NCBI GenBank assembly: GCA_005223045.1
Contig: NJBM01000008.1
Location: 124,001 to 188,000, forward strand
Direction of reading: 5' to 3'
Length of the DNA: 64,000 nucleotides
DNA from: Planctomycetes bacterium B3_Pla
Lineage (GTDB): Bacteria > Planctomycetota > Phycisphaerae > Sedimentisphaerales > Anaerobacaceae
Position 1 is the stretch's first letter. Each line of letters opens with the position of its first letter. A program made the position numbers and the translations under genes. Under the pieces are notes generated by a model. That model was not told the origin of the DNA and did no database searches. It worked only from the letters and a program-made list of their open reading frames with translations. This document shows positions 17,493 through 25,925 of the stretch, in pieces.

Positions 17493-18287
17493 TTACTTTG
17501 TGGGGATCAACTTAACCTCGAAGAGTTTAGGCCAGCACTTTCCGGTCACGAACAGCCGGTCGCCGGCCGGGTCATACGCAATACCATTGAAGACATCCAT
17601 GTCTTTATTGTAGTCCCGTGGGGCCAGCAGACCTTTGAAGTTTATCCAGCCGTTTACCCGGCCCGTCTTAGGATCGATTCTGACGATGCGATCCCTGGGC
17701 CAGACATTGGCGTAGATTTGACCTTCAATGTATTCGAGTTCGTTAAGTCCCCAGAGTACGTTTTCCTTCTCGATCACCATGATTTTGCGGACTTGTTCGA
17801 ATGTTTGAGGGTTCAGGAAGTACAACATGGGTGTACCGTCGCTCATTATCAGATGCTCGCTGTCGTGTGTGAGGCCCCAGCCCTCGGTGGGGTAGCTGAA
17901 TTCCTGCAGCAGTTCAAAGGTCTCCTTGTCGTAAAAGAAACCGACATTCGATTGAAAAGTCAACTGAATGATTCGGTCTCCGAAGATGGTAATGCCTTCA
18001 CCGAAGTATTCATCCGGCAGCTTGCGAGTTCGCAGAACTTTACCCGTCTCCAATTCAACCTTGCGCAATTCCGAGCTTCCGTTAAGCCCCGTCCCCTCAT
18101 ACAGAAACCCGTCTTCGAAGACCAGGCCTTGCGTGAAAGCGTTTGGCTCGTGAGCGAATGTATTTACGATTTCATAAGTCCAGTCCGCGTGGGAATCGGG
18201 ATTTCCGCCGTATAGGGCGAGCATGACGATAGCCGCCGCCAGCAGCGCTACAGATCCCGCAACGGATAGCTTAGAGAATCGGTTCAC
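17493..18287 (-). CDS. Glutaminyl-peptide cyclotransferase, exported
   Basis: 264 residues. A signal anchor (VALLAAAIVMLALYGG, about 13-28) is followed by the five-bladed propeller of plant/bacterial-type glutamine cyclotransferases: HEPNAFTQGLVFEDGFLYEGTGLNG, LPDEYFGEGITIFGD, LTHDSEHLIMSDGT, LNELEYIEGQIYANVWPRD and FNGIAYDPAGDRLFVTGK. The enzyme turns N-terminal Gln into pyroglutamate, protecting exported proteins from aminopeptidases. It is 26 bases downstream of ychF on the same strand. Confidence 0.92.
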   Translation of the reverse strand: MNRFSKLSVAGSVALLAAAIVMLALYGGNPDSHADWTYEIVNTFAHEPNAFTQGLVFEDGFLYEGTGLNGSSELRKVELETGKVLRTRKLPDEYFGEGITIFGDRIIQLTFQSNVGFFYDKETFELLQEFSYPTEGWGLTHDSEHLIMSDGTPMLYFLNPQTFEQVRKIMVIEKENVLWGLNELEYIEGQIYANVWPRDRIVRIDPKTGRVNGWINFKGLLAPRDYNKDMDVFNGIAYDPAGDRLFVTGKCWPKLFEVKLIPTK

Positions 18288-18313
18288 TAATATCGCCTCA
18301 GAGTAATGCCGAG

Positions 18314-19384
18314 CTAAATATTAAACCTGAAATTGATAATATCGCCGTCCTGAACTATGTAATCTTTGCCTTCGAGCCGAATCTTGCCGGCAGCCTTGAG
18401 GGCCTTCTCGTTGCCCAGCTCTTTCAACTGATCAAAGCTGAACGTCTCAGCCCTGATGAAACCTCGCTTGATGTCGGTGTGGACTTTGCCCGCAGCATCG
18501 AGTGCGACGGTGCCCTTCTTTATGGGCCAGGCGCGCAGCTCGTCGGAGCCGATCGTCAGGAAGCTGATCAGCCCCAGCGCCGAATAGCAGCTTGTGACGA
18601 ATTTGCTCGCCGCCGATTCGGAGATTCCAAGGTCCGCCATGAACTCAGTCCTGCTCTCGGCGTCCAGTTGCGCCAATTCGTGCTCCAGCTTGGCGCAAAT
18701 TGTGATCACAGGAGTTGCGCTGTCAATGCGGTCGCCGAAATCGAACTTTTCGGCCAACTGATCTTCGCCGACGTTGACTGCAACCACGACGGGCCTTAGC
18801 GTCAGGAAACCGAGAGACTTGATCATGCTGCGCTCGGCTTCGGTCTCTATTGCCGAGCTTATCGGCTTCTCCGATTCGATTGCCTCCTGCAATTTCTTCT
18901 GCAGGGCCAGCTCCGCCTTGTCGTGCGCCTGGGTTTTGGTGGGCTTATGGACCTGCTTTTCGAGTTTCTCGATACGCGTGGTTACAAGCTCCAGGTCGGC
19001 CAGCAGCAGTTCGGTTTGCAGCTCGGCTAAATCTCTGGCCGGGTCGACTGAGTTGCGGTAGGGGGGCACGGTCGGGCTCTCGAACGTCCGGACCACCAGA
19101 ACGAGCAGCTCAACGGTCCTTATCTGGCCGAGCAGCCGTCTTGCGGCGGCCCGGCCGTGATCGCCAGTAAAGTCAAAGCCCGGCAGGTCCAGGCAGTCTA
19201 TTGTTGCGTAGGTCGTTTTCTTGGGCTTACAATACGGGGCCAGCCAATCGAATCTGTCATCCGGGACCGGTACGATAGCCTCATCGATTGTCGCCGCGCC
19301 GGCAGCGGGCATCGTCTTTCCGGTCAAGCCGGCTAAAATTGTGCTCTTGCCCGACTGAAGCGGGCCAAGCAGGGCTACCTTCAT
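18314..19384 (-). CDS. ychF: YchF/OLA1-type ATPase (Obg family, TGS domain)
   Basis: 356 residues. The P-loop GPLQSGKST (7-15) is unusual in having Leu-Gln where most Obg proteins have NxG. G3 is DLPGFD, and the NKxD motif is replaced by NVGE (about 200-203), the YchF signature linked to ATP preference. A coiled-coil insertion (about 115-180) and a C-terminal TGS domain (LRAWPIKKGTVALDAAGKVH, DYIVQDGDIINFRFNI) complete the family order. YchF associates with ribosomes and stress responses. The start ATG at 19384 has an AGGAAG site. Confidence 0.88.
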   Translation of the reverse strand: MKVALLGPLQSGKSTILAGLTGKTMPAAGAATIDEAIVPVPDDRFDWLAPYCKPKKTTYATIDCLDLPGFDFTGDHGRAAARRLLGQIRTVELLVLVVRTFESPTVPPYRNSVDPARDLAELQTELLLADLELVTTRIEKLEKQVHKPTKTQAHDKAELALQKKLQEAIESEKPISSAIETEAERSMIKSLGFLTLRPVVVAVNVGEDQLAEKFDFGDRIDSATPVITICAKLEHELAQLDAESRTEFMADLGISESAASKFVTSCYSALGLISFLTIGSDELRAWPIKKGTVALDAAGKVHTDIKRGFIRAETFSFDQLKELGNEKALKAAGKIRLEGKDYIVQDGDIINFRFNI

Positions 19385-19695
19385 TCTATTGCTCTTCCTT
19401 GTTTACAAACATTCTGTTGGTACCACGGTCGTAATCAACAGCGGCGATTTATTCGGTGGATTATCAACAGCACCGGGCACAATATACCAGCGATAGTCCG
19501 AGATGAAAAGAGTCAATAATCCACAGAACTCAAACTGGCCACGCCTCAGACATATTTCAGAGCAAATGCCGTTTTGACAAGAGCACTGGGTGGAAAAGTG
19601 TAGAACCCGGAGCGTAAAATGTTATAGTTTCATTTACGGCTGCTTTTGGAAAGGGTAGGTTCTTGAGCCCCGCGGGCAGTAGTGGGAGCAAAAAA
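19385..19695. other. Divergent intergenic region with DnaA-box-like repeats
   Basis: 311 bases between ychF and the phosphatase receptor. Three direct copies of a T(A/T)AT(C)(A/C)ACA sequence occur at 19432-19440, 19461-19469 and 19517-19525, each one or two bases from the DnaA box TTATNCACA. No dnaA, dnaN or A/T-rich unwinding stretch accompanies them. An extended -10 (TGT TATAGT, 19620-19628) probably serves the gene at 19696. No gene is seen. Confidence 0.35.
19620..19628 (+). promoter_or_regulatory. Extended -10 element
   Basis: TGT directly followed by TATAGT, 68 bases before the ATG of the SpoIIE-type gene. No convincing -35 is seen, as expected for extended -10 promoters. Confidence 0.4.
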
Positions 19696-21813
19696 ATGAC
19701 TATTCGCAATAGATTGCTGATCGTGTTGCTCAGCATATCCATCGTTCCGTTGGCGGTGTATTTTGTCCTCGATATCTCATTCTCACGTATTGTAAGAGGC
19801 CGAATCGAGAGAAACCTTCGCCTGGCAGTGGAGAGCAGAGCCCGCGAGACACTGGTTCAGATCGTGGAAGATTACGAAGAGAAACTGAGGATTTCCTCCC
19901 AGGCGGTTCGTTACGGCCTGCGCCACTACGCCGACCAGGTCCAGCAAGCCATCTGGTCTATCAATGTCGGCCAGGCAAGACGGCCTTCGTCTCGTAATCC
20001 CATGCGAGCCTCATCGGAAGACATCTCGAAAGAGGCTCAAAAATATCAATTCGTCAACGCGCCGGGCGATCATAAACCGGTAATGGATTTTGATTCGCAA
20101 TTTATCTTTCCCGCGCCGAACGGATCTGAAAGTCCCCTGTTGTCCCAGTTGCCGAAACTTACCAGGACATGCAAGAGTATCTATTCAATCAATCCTGAAT
20201 CAAAGCTGTGGATCTACACTGTTCTCAAAGACGGAGCCGTAGCGTTGTATCCCTCTTGCGGTTTCTGGCCTTATGAACCGGGATATGACCTGCGCCATGA
20301 GAGCTGGTATGTGAACGCCGGAGCAAACAAGCGGCTCGTCCCGACTCCGCGCATCGAACCACTCACGGGAAAGACCGTCATGACGGTCGCCATCCCGCTG
20401 TATCAACAAGATAGTTCTTTTGCCGGAGTGATAGCGATGGATATAGATCTTTCCGGTATGCTGGAGAGAATAAGGATCCCTCAACAGTGGCAGAAAGAGG
20501 CCTGGAAACTCATGGTGCGATTGCCGCGTGAGAGGCAGCCGAATCCCTATGACGCTAAAGTAATCTGCTGCACTTCATTCCTGCAGAACCAGGAAAACCC
20601 AGACAAATCCTCCAGGCTCATAGAGATATGCGATCCTCAGAACATCAGAAAAATGATTGACGAGGCCCGCCGGGGCAAGGCCGGTCTGATACGTATGCCT
20701 TATGACAATGTTGACTCCCTCTGGGCTTACGGCTCTTCCAGAGGTAGAGGTGGTTTTCCCATTCTGGTCGTACCTTATCAGCGAATCGTTGAGCAGATAG
20801 ATGTCGCCCAGCAAATTCTCTTCATAGATAATGTTCGCGCAATACAAATAGCCACCATCCTGATCTTCGTGGTGATCGTCGCGGCCGTAATTCTCGCGGT
20901 CATGCGTGCCCGAAATCTGACTGTGCCTATTACTCATCTTGCAGATGCCGCCGGTAAGTTGGCTCAGGGTAATTTTGACGTCAGGGTGAATATTGCCACC
21001 AACGATGAGCTTCGGCAGCTCGGCGATGTTTTCAATCAAGTCGGCCCCAGACTGAAGGAACGTCAGAGAATCAAGCAGTCTCTGGAATTAGCCGGGCAGA
21101 TTCAGCAGCACTTCCTGCCCTCCGAAGCCCTGCAACTGAACAACTTTCAAGTCGCCGGCGTTTGCAGGTATTGTGACGAGACCGGCGGTGATTATTATGA
21201 CTTGCTCGATCTAAGGACGGTCGCCACGGGCAGAGTCGGTCTCGTTCTCGGCGATGTTTCAGGCCACGGCATCCCGGCGGCAATGCTTATGATTTCCGCA
21301 GGCAGCGTCCTGCGCAATAACGCCCCAAGGCACGGCGACAATCTCTCGGCGGCTATCTCCGAACTGAACCGGCACCTCGTAAAAAACTCTGAATCGGGTA
21401 AGTTCATGACACTTTTCTATGGTCTGCTCAACGATCAGGCCAGAACTCTATCATGGGTATCGGCGGGTCACGACCCGGCTATCTGGTACAAGGCCGTAAC
21501 CGGCGAATTCGCCGAGTTGAAAAACACAGGCATGGCTCTCGGTATCGTGGATGATGCCGAGTTCAGCCAGGGCGGACCGGTCACTTTGCAGCTGGGAGAT
21601 ATTGTCTTGATTGGCACTGACGGCATCTGGGAGGCGTTCAATGCTTCCGACGAGATGTACGGCAAGAAACGGCTTATCGACCTGATCGGTGAGCGTAAGG
21701 ACAAATCTGCTGAGCAAATAGCATCTTCTGTTGTCGAGTCTGTGTTGGATTTCTGCTCCGGCACAACTCAAACGGACGATATAACGTTGGTTATGATCAA
21801 GTGTACGAGTTGA
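19696..21813 (+). CDS. Transmembrane receptor with HAMP and SpoIIE-type PP2C phosphatase
   Basis: 705 residues. The ATG at 19696 has a GGAG site; a TTG 33 bases upstream is the alternative. TM1 (about 8-26), a large extracytoplasmic dCache-like sensor (about 30-375, with GRIxPLTGKTVMTVAIPLY and FAGVIAMDIDLS typical of Cache), TM2 (about 382-403) and HAMP (to about 455) precede a PPM/SpoIIE serine phosphatase (LAGQIQQHFLP, GGDYYDLL with metal-binding Asp at about 498, LGDVSGHGIPAAM, ISVGTDGIWEA-type motif, DDITLVMIK). Such proteins dephosphorylate anti-anti-sigma factors in partner-switch systems. No STAS or anti-sigma gene is adjacent, so the target is elsewhere. Confidence 0.9.
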   Translation: MTIRNRLLIVLLSISIVPLAVYFVLDISFSRIVRGRIERNLRLAVESRARETLVQIVEDYEEKLRISSQAVRYGLRHYADQVQQAIWSINVGQARRPSSRNPMRASSEDISKEAQKYQFVNAPGDHKPVMDFDSQFIFPAPNGSESPLLSQLPKLTRTCKSIYSINPESKLWIYTVLKDGAVALYPSCGFWPYEPGYDLRHESWYVNAGANKRLVPTPRIEPLTGKTVMTVAIPLYQQDSSFAGVIAMDIDLSGMLERIRIPQQWQKEAWKLMVRLPRERQPNPYDAKVICCTSFLQNQENPDKSSRLIEICDPQNIRKMIDEARRGKAGLIRMPYDNVDSLWAYGSSRGRGGFPILVVPYQRIVEQIDVAQQILFIDNVRAIQIATILIFVVIVAAVILAVMRARNLTVPITHLADAAGKLAQGNFDVRVNIATNDELRQLGDVFNQVGPRLKERQRIKQSLELAGQIQQHFLPSEALQLNNFQVAGVCRYCDETGGDYYDLLDLRTVATGRVGLVLGDVSGHGIPAAMLMISAGSVLRNNAPRHGDNLSAAISELNRHLVKNSESGKFMTLFYGLLNDQARTLSWVSAGHDPAIWYKAVTGEFAELKNTGMALGIVDDAEFSQGGPVTLQLGDIVLIGTDGIWEAFNASDEMYGKKRLIDLIGERKDKSAEQIASSVVESVLDFCSGTTQTDDITLVMIKCTS

Positions 21814-21899
21814 GGCGCCGGCTTTTTTACGCTCGCTGCGGCTCTCGGATGCGGGCTGTTTAATTCTCTGAGAATTTGATTTTGTTGCCTGGCGAGTTG

Positions 21900-21908
21900 T
21901 GGTACAAT
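21900..21908 (+). promoter_or_regulatory. TGG-TACAAT extended -10, leaderless start
   Basis: TGG TACAAT is followed by AATGTT and then the ATG at 21915. A start site 7 bases past the -10 is the A of the ATG. The same TGG-(-10)-AATGTT-ATG layout recurs at 48717-48734. Confidence 0.55.
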
Positions 21909-21914
21909 AATGTT

Positions 21915-22562
21915 ATGGCAAAGTATCCTATATTTCTGGAATTGAGCGGTCGCCGGGTGGTTGTGATCGGCGGTGGGGCTGTGGCTGCGCGAAAGGCCCA
22001 GGTGTTGCTGGCTGCCGGCGCCCGGCTGGTAGTGGTGGCCGAACGCATCGATGAGATGCTGACGGTCCTCTGCCGGGACAAAACCGCCGAAATAATCAAA
22101 TCCAAATATTCCAAGAACTATCTCGCCGAAGCCGTTCTTGTTGTCGCTGCAACGAACAACAATAAACTCAACAAGCAGATATACAGGGATTGCCAGGAAT
22201 TGGAGGTTCTGTGCAATGTAGTTGACGTGCCGGAGCTTTGTGATTTTTTCGTGCCGGCCATCGTCAAGCGAGGCGACCTGCAGATAGCTATCGGCACCGA
22301 GGGTCAATGTCCTGCCTACGCGGGCCATCTGCGAAAAAGGCTGGAAGGCATCTTCACCGAAAAGCACGGCCAGTTCCTCGCCGAGCTGGAGACGATCCGA
22401 AAACAGATTATTCAGGAAGTGCCCGAACCGGCCGACCGCAAAACCTTGTTGGGACGATTGGTGGACGAAAAGTCGTTCGAGTATTTTGTCGAAAACGGTC
22501 CCGCCCAATGGCGAACCTTCGCCGACGAAATCATCAATAGCCTGCCGCTCTCACGGCAATGA
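21915..22562 (+). CDS. Siroheme synthase, Met8/CysG N-terminal type (precorrin-2 dehydrogenase)
   Basis: 215 residues from ATG 21915; the frame reaches 13 codons further but the promoter layout favours this ATG. LELSGRRVVVIGGGAVAARKAQVLL is the Rossmann NAD site. LVVAATNNNKLNKQI, LCNVVDVPELCDFFVPAIVKRGDLQIAI and AYAGHLRKRLE complete the Met8 domain. It oxidises precorrin-2 to sirohydrochlorin and may chelate Fe2+. The CysG uroporphyrinogen methyltransferase half is absent, as in stand-alone Met8 proteins. hemA, a frequent neighbour, is not present; a gene stub and a repeat follow instead. Confidence 0.9.
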   Translation: MAKYPIFLELSGRRVVVIGGGAVAARKAQVLLAAGARLVVVAERIDEMLTVLCRDKTAEIIKSKYSKNYLAEAVLVVAATNNNKLNKQIYRDCQELEVLCNVVDVPELCDFFVPAIVKRGDLQIAIGTEGQCPAYAGHLRKRLEGIFTEKHGQFLAELETIRKQIIQEVPEPADRKTLLGRLVDEKSFEYFVENGPAQWRTFADEIINSLPLSRQ

Positions 22563-22592
22563 CAAAAGCGCAAAGGCTGAGCTGTCTGAACT

Positions 22593-22736
22593 CTACTGCT
22601 TTTTCTCTTCCGGAAAATCGAACAGTGAGAAATCGGCAAGTTCGACGATCTGTCCGCTCCGGGCTGCGGCCCACGGTTCAAGGAAGATAAGGACAGAAGC
22701 GACGTTGATTCCGTCAGGTAATCCGGGCTTGAATTG
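22593..22736 (-). pseudogene. 3' gene stub without start codon
   Basis: A 47-codon minus-strand stretch reads convincingly as protein (LPDGINVASVLIFLEPWAAA, GQIVELADFSLFDFPEEKKQ, stop at 22593) but begins at an in-frame TAG and has no start codon. It lies between met8 and a dispersed repeat beside rplU. Likely the C-terminal remnant of a lost gene; family not recognised. Confidence 0.4.
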
Positions 22737-22756
22737 CTACCCGGGAGGTAGTTCTT

Positions 22757-22810
22757 GTAGGGTGGGCCTTGGCCCACCGATCAATCATGGTGGGGCGAGC
22801 CCCACCCTAC
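22757..22810. repeat. Inverted repeat, family B (GTAGGGTGGG...CCCACCCTAC)
   Basis: GTAGGGTGGGCCTTGGCCCACC is mirrored by GGTGGGGCGAGCCCCACCCTAC across a short centre. The right arm overlaps the rplU stop codon (22807-22809), so the TAG of rplU is supplied by the repeat edge. Confidence 0.75.
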
Positions 22811-23136
22811 GCTTCTATCTTGTCGATTACAACCTGCAGATACTTCTGGCGGTGGCCTATGCGTCTTTTGCTGTTCTTGCGCCTGCGCAGGTGCGTCGGA
22901 AACAGCTTCTTGCCCTTGACAACCGCGTCTTCAGCCGTGCTCTTAAATGAGGCTATAACCTTCGCACCCTCCAGGAAAGGCGTGCCTATTTTGACTTCTT
23001 CGCCGTCGCTTATGAGCAGGACCTTGTCGAATTCGATTGTCTCGGCATCGGGCGAAATATCAGTCAGATCAATATTCAAACAATCGCCTTCGGCGATCTT
23101 ATATTGCTTTGAACCCTGTTCGATTACTGCGTACAT
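22807..23136 (-). CDS. rplU: 50S ribosomal protein L21
   Basis: 109 residues from ATG 23136 with GGAG 9 bases before it. MYAVIEQGSKQYKI, FDKVLLISDGEEVKIGTPFLEGAKV, and the RNA-binding basic C-terminus RRRKNSKRRIGHRQKYLQVVIDKI are diagnostic. L21 binds 23S rRNA. In most bacteria rpmA (L27) follows immediately. Here it does not, and a repeat plus a gene stub occupy that place. The promoter is at 23187-23214. The stop TAG lies in the arm of repeat B. Confidence 0.95.
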   Translation of the reverse strand: MYAVIEQGSKQYKIAEGDCLNIDLTDISPDAETIEFDKVLLISDGEEVKIGTPFLEGAKVIASFKSTAEDAVVKGKKLFPTHLRRRKNSKRRIGHRQKYLQVVIDKIEA

Positions 23137-23186
23137 TCTTGAATACTCCAAGTTTATGCTCATTTGAAAATCAGTTAAAGTAGGGC

Positions 23187-23214
23187 ATTTTACATGTTGG
23201 GCATTTTTTGTAAA
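23187..23214 (-). promoter_or_regulatory. rplU promoter
   Basis: The minus strand reads TTTACA (23209-23214), 16 bases, TAAAAT (23187-23192), about 50 bases before the ATG. Confidence 0.55.
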
Positions 23215-23297
23215 GCAAATTATCGGATATTTTTGTATTCTATTGCCGAAAATGAAGTTGGAGCCTTGGCTTGCAGTATTTTTCAGGGAGCAGTTTT

Positions 23298-24131
23298 GTG
23301 CAGATAGTGATGATAGGAGACAAAATAGTGCCGGCAGAGGATGTTGATCCGGTCTATCTTGATCGCGGCACGTTCTTCGGCGACGGTGTTTACGAGGTGA
23401 TAAGAAGCTATGACGGCAGGATTTTTGCCCTTGAAGAGCATCTGCAGAGATTTGCCAACAGCCTTTCTGCAATTGGAATAGCCGGCGTGGATATCGACCA
23501 GGTACGCCGCCGCCTGCTGAGAGCCTTCGACGCTGCCGGCATTGCCGACGCCAAGGTGTATTTTCATGTTACGCGAGGTTCGGCCCCGAGGGACCGCGTT
23601 TGCACTGCCGACATGCAGCCCAATTTCTTCCTGACCGTCTCTAAAGTGGCCGACAACAGCGAGAACAGGACAAATGGCATCGCCGTCTCCACGCATCCGG
23701 ATTGGCGGTGGAAAAGATGCGACATTAAATCCCTTAATCTGCTGGCCAACGTGCTGGCCAGTACAGCCGCCGCGAAAAAAAGTTGTGCCGAGGCGATACT
23801 TGTCGATGAAGCCGGGCTGATAACCGAAGGGGCCGGCTCGGCATTCTTTGCGGTCCGCGGGCAGACGCTGCAAACGGCCCCGCTGACAGCCAACATTCTG
23901 CCCTCCATTACGCGCGAATTCACGCTCAAAGCGGGCAGGAATGTCGGACTGGAGATCGTCGAAGAATCGTTGACGAAAGAGCAGGCAGCCCGTGCGGACG
24001 AGCTTCTTATCGCCTCAACCACCCAGGACATTGTCCCGGTGGTGAGATTCGACGACAAAGTCGTCGCAGACGGCAAGCCCGGCAAGTACGCCAAGTTACT
24101 GAACCGGGAATTCCGCTCATTCACCGTATAG
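23298..24131 (+). CDS. Class IV PLP aminotransferase (D-amino acid / branched-chain type)
   Basis: 277 residues from a GTG at 23298 with GGGAG 7 bases before it; an ATG at 23310 is possible. YLDRGTFFGDGVYEVIRSYDGRIFALEEHLQR is the fold-type IV entrance. The PLP-lysine is in DIKSLNLLANVLA (about residue 143). EAILVDEAGLITEGAGSAFFAV and LPSITREFTL follow. The RGSAPRDR and HPDWRWKRCDIKSLN pattern favours D-alanine aminotransferase or aminodeoxychorismate lyase over IlvE. It is divergent from rplU and has no operon partner. The substrate is uncertain. Confidence 0.85.
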   Translation: MQIVMIGDKIVPAEDVDPVYLDRGTFFGDGVYEVIRSYDGRIFALEEHLQRFANSLSAIGIAGVDIDQVRRRLLRAFDAAGIADAKVYFHVTRGSAPRDRVCTADMQPNFFLTVSKVADNSENRTNGIAVSTHPDWRWKRCDIKSLNLLANVLASTAAAKKSCAEAILVDEAGLITEGAGSAFFAVRGQTLQTAPLTANILPSITREFTLKAGRNVGLEIVEESLTKEQAARADELLIASTTQDIVPVVRFDDKVVADGKPGKYAKLLNREFRSFTV

Positions 24132-24196
24132 CGTTACTGCTGTCGCCGTTACACTACCAGCGGCAACTTGGCAGATGACGGGCAGTTGAAGAACGT

Positions 24197-24285
24197 GAGA
24201 TTGCTTCGTCGCTACGCTCCTCGCAATGACAGGATGTGCATTTTACTGTCATTGCGAGCGATTCGCAGAATCGCGCGGCAATCTC
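24197..24285. repeat. Dispersed repeat, family C, second copy
   Basis: GAGATTGCTTCG...CTCGCAATGAC (24197-24230) then GTCATTGCGAGCG...GGCAATCTC (24248-24285): the same arms as at 16263-16346 with the order of halves reversed. The surrounding 24132-24354 holds no gene. Confidence 0.7.
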
Positions 24286-24354
24286 AAGCGCTACGGTAGG
24301 ACTTTTTCAACAGCCCCGCTGTCCCTATTAAACCGATAAGCCCTAATGAGAAGC

Positions 24355-24567
24355 TCAGGGGACCTCAGCTTTTGGTTGATCCTCAAGAGCGGCCGGTTGG
24401 TTGGGATCAATTGGCGGCACGTCGTATTCCCTGATCAGAGATTCCCACGTCGGCATTCTCTCGGGGCGGTCGGTTATTCTAAGCGCTTTACCCCACCCGA
24501 CGCTGTAGGAGCAGCCGGGATGTCTGCGACGAAACTCCTCGAGCCTTGCATTCTGTAGAGGAAGTGT
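24355..24567 (-). pseudogene. 3' gene stub without start codon
   Basis: 71 codons are open on the minus strand, from an in-frame stop to a TGA at 24355. They read as protein (NARLEEFRRRHPGCSYSVGW, GKALRITDRPERMPTWESLI, REYDVPPIDPNQPAALEDQP) with no start codon in the upstream part. It looks like the C-terminal end of a lost gene; family not recognised. It sits between repeat C and the SGNH gene. Confidence 0.4.
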
Positions 24568-24620
24568 CTAATATGTCGGGGTAGGCTCATCGGCGTGAAA
24601 ATCCGAAGAAAGGAGCGGTA

Positions 24621-25925
24621 GTGATTATGAAAAGAAATATCCTTAAAATCACAGTAGCTTTAGCCGTCCTTTGTTTGTCGGTGGTTGGTTGCACGAGACT
24701 TGACAGCGGCAGGCCCATCTGTGTCGATTGCTATGGGGAGACAATCCGTGTGGCGTGCATCGGCGACAGCATTACTTTCGGCTCGTCGATCAAAAACCGC
24801 ACAATAGACTGCTACCCCGCTCAGTTGGGCCGGATGTTGGGCGAGAAGTGGCAAATCCGCAACTTCGGAGTCAGCGGCGCCACCATGCTCAAGAAAGGCG
24901 ACAAACCTTATTGGCAGCAACAGGCGTTTGCCGATGCGCTCGCTTACAATCCCCATGTAGTCATAATCAAGCTGGGCACCAACGATACCAAGCCGCAGAA
25001 CTGGAAATTCCGGAACGAGTTCGTGCGTGACTACGTGGACATGATCGACCGCTTTGCGGATTTGCCCGCCGATCCGGTCATCCGGATATGTTACCCGGTC
25101 CCTGCTTATGCCGAGCGATGGGAAATCAGCGGTTCGGTTATCAAGAATGAGGTCATTCCGTTGACCAGCCGGGTGGCCCGAAAAAGCGGCGTGGCCGTCA
25201 TCGACTTGTATGAGCCGCTCAGCAACAAGCCGGATTTGTTTCCCGATATGGTCCACCCGAATGCCGAGGGGGCATACCTTATCGCCAAGGAAGTCTATGC
25301 CGCACTGACGGGCTTGCAATTCGTGGGTGAATACAAGGCGCCTGAGCCTGCGAAAGTGCTGATAATCGGGGATTCGATCTCGATAGGCTATTTCAAGCCG
25401 GCCCGGGAGATGCTCGCCGACAGGGCCGTAGTCATCCACAATCCGGGCAACGCCGCACACTCGGCCAATGGACTCAAAAGACTCGCCGAATGGCTGGGCG
25501 ACACCGAGTGGGACGTAATCCATTTTAATCACGGCTTGCACGATCTAAAGTACGTGGACGAGCGGGGCAGGAATGTTCAAGTCGAAAAAGGCAAGCAGCA
25601 GATACCAATCGACGAGTATGAGAAAAACCTCGATGAGCTGGTAACCCGACTCAAAGAGACCGGCGCAAAGTTGATTTTCGCCACCACCACGCCGGTGCCC
25701 GACGGGACAGGAATCCGGGTCAGAGGGGATGCGAAGATTTACAACGTTGCCGCCGAAAGAGTCATGAAGAAACACGGCGTCCCCATCAACGATCTGTATT
25801 CATTCGCGATGCCCCGGCTCGAAAAGATTCAAAGAGAAAGCAACGTACACTTCTTCCCGGAAGGCTCGCGCGTGTTAGGTGAGCAGGTCGTAGAGCATAT
25901 TCTCAAGGCACTTGAAGAACAATGA
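24621..25925 (+). CDS. Lipoprotein with two tandem SGNH/GDSL hydrolase domains
   Basis: 434 residues from GTG 24621 (AGGAG 5 bases before); ATG 24627 is the alternative. Lipobox SVVGC (Cys24). The first domain has IGDSITFGS (Ser50), FGVSGATM, KLGTNDTKP and DMVHPNAEG, a full Ser-Gly-Asn-His set. The second has IGDSISIGYF (about residue 252), NPGNAAHS, HFNHGLHDLK (His in place of the usual GTND Gly/Asn block) and VHFFPEG. SGNH lipoproteins of this type are often carbohydrate esterases. The second domain may be altered in specificity. The stop overlaps the start of the GNAT gene by 4 bases (ATGA). Confidence 0.85.
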   Translation: MIMKRNILKITVALAVLCLSVVGCTRLDSGRPICVDCYGETIRVACIGDSITFGSSIKNRTIDCYPAQLGRMLGEKWQIRNFGVSGATMLKKGDKPYWQQQAFADALAYNPHVVIIKLGTNDTKPQNWKFRNEFVRDYVDMIDRFADLPADPVIRICYPVPAYAERWEISGSVIKNEVIPLTSRVARKSGVAVIDLYEPLSNKPDLFPDMVHPNAEGAYLIAKEVYAALTGLQFVGEYKAPEPAKVLIIGDSISIGYFKPAREMLADRAVVIHNPGNAAHSANGLKRLAEWLGDTEWDVIHFNHGLHDLKYVDERGRNVQVEKGKQQIPIDEYEKNLDELVTRLKETGAKLIFATTTPVPDGTGIRVRGDAKIYNVAAERVMKKHGVPINDLYSFAMPRLEKIQRESNVHFFPEGSRVLGEQVVEHILKALEEQ

